In this document: one piece after another, positions 63,552-64,000 of the stretch
Layout of the letters: every line of letters begins with the position of its first letter
Position numbering within the stretch: the stretch's first letter is position 1
NCBI RefSeq assembly: GCF_019972155.1
Contig: NZ_BOVL01000024.1
Location: 104,995 to 168,994 of the forward strand
DNA length: 64,000 nt
Direction: 5' to 3'
From: Bradyrhizobium sp. RD5-C2
GTDB taxonomy: Bacteria > Pseudomonadota > Alphaproteobacteria > Rhizobiales > Xanthobacteraceae
The notes under the pieces: model-generated
Told to the model about the DNA's origin: nothing
The model's input: the letters and a program-made list of their open reading frames with translations, nothing else
Database searches by the model: none
Program-made: the position numbers and the translations under genes

Positions 63552-63566
63552 GTTCCAGTTTTGTTC
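63552..63566. promoter_or_regulatory. LexA (SOS) box upstream of ssb
   Basis: GTTCCAGTTTTGTTC is an exact match to the alphaproteobacterial LexA consensus GTTC-N7-GTTC. It is 169 bases upstream of the ssb start, in the region shared with whatever lies divergently. Damage-inducible expression of ssb is the simplest reading. Confidence 0.65.
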
Positions 63567-63828
63567 GCCACAACCAGCCGTAGAAGCAGCCGGTGGTGAT
63601 GGAGTGGCCGCCGATTTCGGCCCGACCACCAGCGGGCTCTGACGCCCTACACAAATGTAAGTTAAATCAATGCCTTGCCTTGTCGATACTTCTTCTGCGA
63701 GTGTTGCATTTGGGAGACGGCGCTTCAGGTTGAATCAGCGTATAGCTACCACCCATCAGACGGGCGCTCGCGTCTGAAGTCGCGCTTCGGGACCGTTGGA
63801 AGCCGATTGGGAAGCTGGGGGTTTGATT

Positions 63829-64000
63829 ATGAAGAAGTTTTTGCTCGCTACGGTTGGCCTGATTGCGTTCGCTGCGCCTGCCGCGGCTGCCGATCTCGCT
63901 GCGCGCCCCTACACCAAGGCGCCGCCGATGATCGCCGCCGTCTATGACTGGAGCGGCTTCTACATCGGCGCCAACGGCGGCTGGGGGTCGGGGCCCAAAT
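63829..64000 (+). CDS. Outer-membrane beta-barrel protein (Omp25/RopB-like), N-terminus only
   Basis: The first 57 residues are in the window. Signal peptide: KKFLLATVGLIAFAAPAAAA. The mature start DLAARPYTKAPPMIAAVYDW followed by SGFYIGANGGWG is the hallmark of the Omp25-type small porin-like family of rhizobia, abundant eight-stranded outer-membrane proteins. The gene continues past the right edge. Confidence 0.9.
   Translation, partial: MKKFLLATVGLIAFAAPAAAADLAARPYTKAPPMIAAVYDWSGFYIGANGGWGSGPK

Overview
The window is a high-GC alphaproteobacterial chromosome segment, most likely Bradyrhizobium or a close relative (Nitrobacteraceae). The evidence is the ndvC-ndvD-ndvB cyclic beta-(1,3),(1,6)-glucan cluster known from soybean bradyrhizobia, DUF3551 and other small proteins typical of the genus, dispersed palindromic repeats of bradyrhizobial type, and a GTTC-N7-GTTC SOS box upstream of ssb.

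Layout. 1-0.8 kb: the start of an AIDA-repeat surface protein that runs off the left edge. 1.3-10.5 kb: core genome maintenance and envelope genes (mfd, sdhE, recG, a DUF502 membrane protein, glmS). 10.7-20.5 kb: a mixed block lying between glmS and glmU. It holds an AT-richer SIR2-STAND gene that looks like a single-gene anti-phage NADase sensor, a GAF-GGDEF-PilZ-like cyclic-di-GMP enzyme, a class III nucleotide cyclase, a nitrilase with a divergent LysR regulator, and a DUF485/ActP symporter pair. 20.8-29.7 kb: glmU, a SPOR-like membrane protein and the ndv cluster. 29.9-37.2 kb: tRNA-Lys, then a gene-poor, partly decayed stretch with many very small bradyrhizobial proteins, a BLUF photoreceptor and a 3-hydroxybutyryl-CoA dehydrogenase. 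37.4-45 kb: a CNNM/CBS protein, a formyltransferase-like protein, secreted proteins, RidA, an EamA transporter, an orphan BrnA antitoxin, cysK and tgt. 45-50.5 kb: a patatin lipoprotein and TetR regulator bracketed by two near-identical operator-like sites, a PepSY protein, and asd behind a probable Thr/Lys leader-peptide attenuator. 50.5-53.7 kb: a minus-strand operon coaD, two cyclophilins, a small secreted protein and queA. 54-64 kb: kup, a phosphotransferase, a transglutaminase-like protein, gyrA, a DUF2306 protein, ssb and the start of an Omp25-like outer-membrane protein.

How the genes work together. glmS and glmU make UDP-GlcNAc for peptidoglycan and lipopolysaccharide. NdvB, NdvC and NdvD build periplasmic cyclic glucan. 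QueA and Tgt act in queuosine tRNA modification. Mfd, RecG, GyrA and Ssb serve DNA repair and topology. Two conserved-looking neighbourhoods (glmU/glmS and queA/tgt) are each interrupted by several kilobases of accessory genes.

Most notable observations: (1) the SIR2-STAND protein at 10715-13735; (2) a complete leader peptide, antiterminator and terminator arrangement in front of asd at 48274-48406; (3) the twin operators around the patatin-TetR pair; (4) an orphan BrnA antitoxin fused into the cysK operon; (5) a decayed zone beside tRNA-Lys that contains a strong orphan terminator.
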